A stretch of DNA of 64,000 nucleotides from Lacibacter sp. H375 (GTDB lineage Bacteria > Bacteroidota > Bacteroidia > Chitinophagales > Chitinophagaceae), in NCBI RefSeq assembly GCF_037892425.1, contig NZ_JBBKTT010000001.1, forward strand, positions 3,658,001-3,722,000. The letters are read 5' to 3'. Each line of letters begins with the position of its first letter. The stretch's first letter is position 1. The notes under the pieces were generated by a model, which was not told where the DNA came from, searched no databases, and worked only from the letters and a program-made list of their open reading frames with translations. Shown one piece after another: positions 60,538 to 64,000 of the stretch. Position numbers and translations under genes: made by a program.

Positions 60538-60986
60538 CGTACAATTGTTTAAAAGTGTGAACTGATAAATACAATACTGACGCTAACGATACTGAACTGA
60601 TAACCTGACTAAACTAACATGTAATACTGATGCTGAAACTGAGCACTCACCGGCAACGTTGTAACAAGAATCTGTGAGGCAGTTGCTTGCCGGTTTAATT
60701 AGAGACTTGGTGAAGATACGGAAAGTAAAAAGGAAATGGCAAAAAAGAAGGCACAAGGTACAAGGGACAAGGTGCAAGAAGGAAAATCCAAAATCCAAAA
60801 AAGAAGGCGCAAGGTACAGGGGACAAGGTGGAAGGAACAAGAGCCAAAGCCCGATAAACAACCTCCAAAAAAAGGATTGTTTATTATAATTCGGCGGTCG
60901 TTGTTGTACGTAAAGTTAATCGTGGTTTTGTAGGTTTGTTTTATAACCTTCAATTCAAAAAACAATCACTACATACGAAATCTGCC
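60538..60986. other. Intergenic stretch with low-complexity sequence and a hairpin
   Basis: 449 bases. 60550-60650 is rich in ACTGA-like words; ACCGGCAA (60649) and TTGCCGGT (60687) form an eight-base inverted pair; 60741-60848 is a CAAG-type repeat; ATAAACAACCT (about 60854) pairs with AGGATTGTTTAT (about 60871) with one bulge. Open frames on both strands here are made by the repeat and are not genes. Confidence 0.6.
60741..60848 (+). repeat. Intergenic CAAGGTACAAGG-type repeat
   Basis: Two internal copies of GAAGGCACAAGGTACAAGGG-like sequence (about 60747 and 60803) separated by AATCCAAAATCCAAAA. AAGGTGCAAGAAGGAA at 60769-60784 recurs exactly at 63284-63299. Confidence 0.75.
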
Positions 60987-61745
60987 ATGAACAGAAAATA
61001 CAAATCCTTGTTGCCGGTTATTGCTTTTGTGGTTTTATCATTCTTACAAATAATTACCATTAACGCATTTGCGCAGGCGCCGGGTCAGCCACCAAGGCCA
61101 TCACTGCCGCCCATACCCATTAAAGGCGATACCTCTCATACTCTTTCTAAACATTTTATAGTAGCATCGCCCGCTAAAAAAACACCCAATGCCAAAGGAT
61201 TTATTCAACGTTGGTTGGTGCTTGAACCGGTGAAGAAAGACATTGCCCGGAATAATATATTCACCGACAATTATCTCAAAACAGCTTTTTCAACTGATAA
61301 TTTTTCCAACGATTACAACACAGTTCCCAAACATGGTGAAATGATAAAACTGGGAAACCAGGAATTGAAATGGCATGCGTTAGAGAGCAAAACATTCAAC
61401 TTTAATTTATACCATTTTACATATGCTTTAAACAAACCAACTTACGGCATACTTGTTTGGCTTGTTACTGTTATTGATAGCCCGGAAGAAATGAAAAATG
61501 TAAGAATGACAGCGGGATGTAATTCAGGAAGCATGTGGTGGCTGAATGGACAGGAAGCACTTATGCTTTCAGGCGACAGGGATATGATTGTTGATAATGT
61601 TACCTCTTCACGTTTAACACTTAAAAAGGGAAAGAACATCATCCGTGGCGCAGTAATAAACGGACCCGGTATGGCTAACTTCTGTGTTCGCTTTTTAGAT
61701 GAAAAAGGAGCACCAATCAAAAACTTCACCATCAGTTACCAATAA
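60987..61745 (+). CDS. Secreted jelly-roll-like protein paired with GH43
   Basis: 252 residues from the ATG at 60987 (MNRKYKSLLPVIAF); a longer frame starts in non-coding sequence. Signal peptide about 1-29 (ending NAFAQ). A proline-rich linker (APGQPPRPSLPPIP) is followed by a domain of about 190 residues with FIQRWLVLEP, WHALESKTFNFNLYHF and SGSMWWLNGQEALMLSGDR. The last phrase resembles the beta-sandwich modules that accompany carbohydrate enzymes, where a WWLNG turn is common. No catalytic motif is seen. Forty-six bases separate it from the GH43 gene, so both are likely one operon acting on the same polysaccharide. Confidence 0.7.
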   Translation: MNRKYKSLLPVIAFVVLSFLQIITINAFAQAPGQPPRPSLPPIPIKGDTSHTLSKHFIVASPAKKTPNAKGFIQRWLVLEPVKKDIARNNIFTDNYLKTAFSTDNFSNDYNTVPKHGEMIKLGNQELKWHALESKTFNFNLYHFTYALNKPTYGILVWLVTVIDSPEEMKNVRMTAGCNSGSMWWLNGQEALMLSGDRDMIVDNVTSSRLTLKKGKNIIRGAVINGPGMANFCVRFLDEKGAPIKNFTISYQ

Positions 61746-61791
61746 CATTTGCCACACGGTTCAAGCTATCAATTATTCTGAAATCATTATT

Positions 61792-63228
61792 ATGAAACGA
61801 ATGAAAACAATTATAACTGCATTGCTGGCAGTATTCACACAAATAACATCAGCCCAGGTAGGAAGACCATTTATTCATGATCCGTCAACCATTGTTGAAT
61901 GTGAAGGAAAGTATTACACATTTGGCACCGGCGGTGGCGGGTTAATATCAACAGATGGTTGGACATGGTATGGCGGCGCTGTACGTCCCGGTGGTGGTGC
62001 TGCACCCGATGCCATAAAAATTGGCGACCGCTATCTTGTAATCTATGGAGCAACAGGAGGCTCAAGCAATCATAAGGGCGCCATACTCACCATGTGGAAT
62101 AAAACACTTGATCCAACATCACCCGACTTTAAATATTCTGAACCAATTGTAGTTGCAACTTCTGATGGTTATGAAGAAAATGATGCCATCGATCCGGGGG
62201 TAATGTTAGACCCTAATACAGGACGTCTTTGGCTCACCTACGGTACTTATTTTGGATTCACCCGTTTGATTGAATTAGATCCCAAAACCGGTAAACTCAA
62301 AGAAGGTAATAAACCTGTTGATGTAGCTATTGTATGTGAAGCTTCTACATTAGTTTATCGTGATGGTTGGTATTACTTACTCGCTACTCATGGAAGTTGT
62401 TGCGATGGTGCTAACTCCACTTATAATGTAGTGGTAGGTCGTTCAAAACAAATAACAGGTCCTTACATAGATAATGTAGGAAGAAGTATGTTAGAAGGTG
62501 GCGGTAAAATGGTGGTTGCCACACGTGGAGGATTAATTGGCCCGGGACATTTTGGTCACATGATTCTTGAGAAAGGAGTGGAGAAAATGTCGTTGCATTA
62601 TGAAGCAGATCTGGAGCAGGGCGGTCGGAGTGTACTAGGCATACTTCCCGTCGTTTGGAAAGATGGATGGCCCATTGCCGGTGAGAAGTTTAAAGAAGGC
62701 ACATATGAAATTGAATCGGTAAGAAGAGGATATGCGTTAGAGCTGGCAGTTGATTTTACAAGAATGCCGGGTGGCCCTCGTGGATTTGGACAGCCCAACA
62801 ACGAACCAATAAAACCCGTTGCTCCCCAGGAACTGGCCGATTTAATGAAGAACTGGCCAACAGGAAATATCAATCTGCGGATAGGGGATTATATGTCCCG
62901 CCCTCATCAGAAATGGACCATAACAGATGCTCCTGATACAACAGGGTATTTAGGCGGACCGTATTACAAAATTGTATTAGCAGGAACCGACCGCACTTTA
63001 GCAGCCACTGCCGATGCAGAAGTAATAACAGTGCCAGCATTTACAGGTGCTCCTGAACAGTTATGGAGGATTGATCAGTTGACCGATGGCAGCTACAGAA
63101 TAATGCCGAAGATTGTTCCCAATTCAGGAAAGAAGTTAGCATTGGTATCTTCAGGAGACAGTACACCCACACTTGCAGAATTTGATTTTACCAGTGATAA
63201 TTCGAAATGGAATTTTAAGGCTCACTAA
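61792..63228 (+). CDS. GH43 family arabinan endo-1,5-alpha-L-arabinosidase-like enzyme
   Basis: 478 residues from the ATG at 61792. Signal peptide about 1-21 (ending ITSAQ). The five-bladed propeller holds the GH43 triad: base D30 in FIHDPSTIVE, D134 in DAIDPGVM, and acid E183 in VCEASTLVYRDG. HGSCCDG at 200-206 is typical of arabinanases. From about residue 370 a beta-trefoil-like (ricin-type) module follows, with QKWTITDAP, EQLWRIDQLTDGSYRI and SKWNF. It probably cuts arabinan or a related arabinose polymer outside the cytoplasm. No SusC/SusD pair is next to it. Confidence 0.9.
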   Translation: MKRMKTIITALLAVFTQITSAQVGRPFIHDPSTIVECEGKYYTFGTGGGGLISTDGWTWYGGAVRPGGGAAPDAIKIGDRYLVIYGATGGSSNHKGAILTMWNKTLDPTSPDFKYSEPIVVATSDGYEENDAIDPGVMLDPNTGRLWLTYGTYFGFTRLIELDPKTGKLKEGNKPVDVAIVCEASTLVYRDGWYYLLATHGSCCDGANSTYNVVVGRSKQITGPYIDNVGRSMLEGGGKMVVATRGGLIGPGHFGHMILEKGVEKMSLHYEADLEQGGRSVLGILPVVWKDGWPIAGEKFKEGTYEIESVRRGYALELAVDFTRMPGGPRGFGQPNNEPIKPVAPQELADLMKNWPTGNINLRIGDYMSRPHQKWTITDAPDTTGYLGGPYYKIVLAGTDRTLAATADAEVITVPAFTGAPEQLWRIDQLTDGSYRIMPKIVPNSGKKLALVSSGDSTPTLAEFDFTSDNSKWNFKAH

Positions 63229-63325
63229 GGAACCAAAATCCAAAAAACAAAATCCAAGGAACAAGGCACAAGGCAAAGGGGATAAGGTGCAAGAAGGAAT
63301 CCAAAAGACAAAACCCCAAAAAAAA
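63229..63325 (+). repeat. Intergenic CCAAAA/CAAGG repeat
   Basis: Contains CCAAAAAACAAAATCCAAGG, AACAAGGCACAAGG and AAGGTGCAAGAAGGAA (63284-63299), the last identical to 60769-60784. It starts at the stop codon of the GH43 gene. Confidence 0.75.
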
Positions 63326-63503
63326 TGTGAACGCAGTTATTATTAGAAGCAATTGTGCAATCCACAATCTAAAAAGCGTATATAGCAGCTGATGAAAATC
63401 AAATGGTTGGAAATTTTGAAATTAGTTCGGGTGCGAATATTTATGTCTTAGCAGTAATTATACAACGACTCTTCTGTATTGATAAACAATTTGAAAATCC
63501 AAT

Positions 63504-63986
63504 ATGATATTCAACCTTAAATTAGAAGACCGACTTAATAAATTCAAGTCTTTAAAATTAACAGGAGTAACAATTTTGGCTTTAGAACTATTATTTGGTG
63601 CAGATAGTTTGACACCGAAATTGAACCATTTAAGAACATTACAATTTGGGACAGTTGGTAAAGCAATTGCAGATTTGCTTGACAAAAGACAATACAGGTT
63701 AATACCCAAATTTGAGAATCACGATTTAAAACATATAGTTTTGGAATATGAGATGACAATGCAAGACGAAATCAGAATGCAAGCTTATTTGGTGGGTAAT
63801 GGCAACCTTACTTTACCTTGTTTAACTTTTCTTTCTTTAGGACTATTTTATCCAAGAATTTGGAAAGACTTACCAAAACATTTTAGACAAGGACAAGCTT
63901 CAAACTCGATCTATTATCTAACATTAGAACAATGTTTGGACAAAGACTTGATAGAAGTTAGAAATCTTTACGGCCGAAAAAAATAA
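63504..63986 (+). CDS. Coq4-family protein
   Basis: 160 residues. The Coq4 signature HDxxH-x11-E is present exactly: H73-D74, H77 and E89 in NHDLKHIVLEYEMTMQDE. Other family phrases are LRTLQFGTVGKAIADLLD and LVGNGN. In eukaryotes and proteobacteria-like systems Coq4 binds zinc and acts in ubiquinone synthesis (ring decarboxylation in recent work). Bacteroidota normally use menaquinone, so the role here is open. It is shorter than typical Coq4 (about 220-265 residues) and AT-rich. No signal peptide. Confidence 0.8.
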   Translation: MIFNLKLEDRLNKFKSLKLTGVTILALELLFGADSLTPKLNHLRTLQFGTVGKAIADLLDKRQYRLIPKFENHDLKHIVLEYEMTMQDEIRMQAYLVGNGNLTLPCLTFLSLGLFYPRIWKDLPKHFRQGQASNSIYYLTLEQCLDKDLIEVRNLYGRKK

Positions 63987-64000
63987 CTACCATCTCAGGC

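Noticed and set aside
60903-60910. GTTGTACG, the core of the attC-like sites
   Set aside because: No matching GCGTACAAC arm or GGGCTTGACGG block is found nearby, so the match is probably chance.
60583-60965. Open frames on both strands between the small orphan gene and the GH43 companion
   Set aside because: They are produced by the CAAGG-type repeat and low-complexity sequence; no signal peptide, domain or start context.
1-64000. tRNA, rRNA, insertion sequences, phage genes, restriction systems
   Set aside because: None could be recognised by eye; a tRNA or covariance-model scan would be needed to exclude small RNAs.

Overview
The window looks like a chromosome segment of a member of the Bacteroidota, most likely of the family Chitinophagaceae (inference). 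The reasons are a SusC/SusD pair, an Oar-like TonB-dependent receptor, DUF5686, DUF4397 and DUF4476 proteins, TAnnTTTG-type -7 promoter boxes with TTTG -33 boxes, almost no Shine-Dalgarno sequences, and moderately low GC. No rRNA, tRNA, CRISPR array, integrase or transposase was recognised.

Layout. 1-2.7 kb: a GCS2-type carboxylate-amine ligase (cut by the window edge) and an ATP-grasp ligase, with a divergent esterase. 2.8-7.5 kb: a large TonB-dependent receptor and ribBA. 7.5-17.2 kb: a minus-strand block with TamB, a bestrophin, a beta-barrel protein, a PLP enzyme coupled to a DinB-fold protein, and gamma-glutamyltransferase. 17.3-26.4 kb: an M14 carboxypeptidase, then a DeoR regulator leading into SusC, SusD and a DUF4397 lipoprotein. 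26.5-32.7 kb: a cation efflux protein, a serine hydrolase, serA, NDH-2, DUF2071 and DUF2200.

32.7-39.9 kb is the accessory-looking part. Two genes (a serine hydrolase and a SUKH/SMI1 protein) sit between long inverted-repeat sites that share GCGTACAAC / GTTGTACGC ends and a central GGGCTTGACGG-like block. This is the architecture of integron gene cassettes (attC sites) with no integrase in view. Next come GC-rich palindromes between small genes (DUF1877, a membrane protein, a PQQ-like fragment) and a SRAP gene translationally coupled to an unknown 103-residue protein.

40-51 kb: a DUF4476 triple-repeat protein, a cupin, a serine hydrolase, a RibD-type reductase, a glycosylasparaginase/CutC/HEAT group, a secreted charged-repeat protein, miaE, a penicillin acylase homologue and a small membrane protein. 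51.3-60.5 kb: DUF5686, the tRNA hydroxylase trhO, mtfA, two serine hydrolases, DUF2059, an RRM protein with a long leader, and a small orphan. 60.5-64 kb: a GH43 arabinanase with a secreted companion, flanked by AAGGTGCAAG-type intergenic repeats, and a Coq4-family protein.

The window is mainly envelope and nutrient uptake, peptide and glycan turnover, and RNA modification. Five separate beta-lactamase-fold serine hydrolases are present. The strongest candidate for something undescribed is the cassette-like module at 32.7-34.8 kb. Further candidates are the SRAP-coupled gene, the amidoligase pair and the charged-repeat protein.
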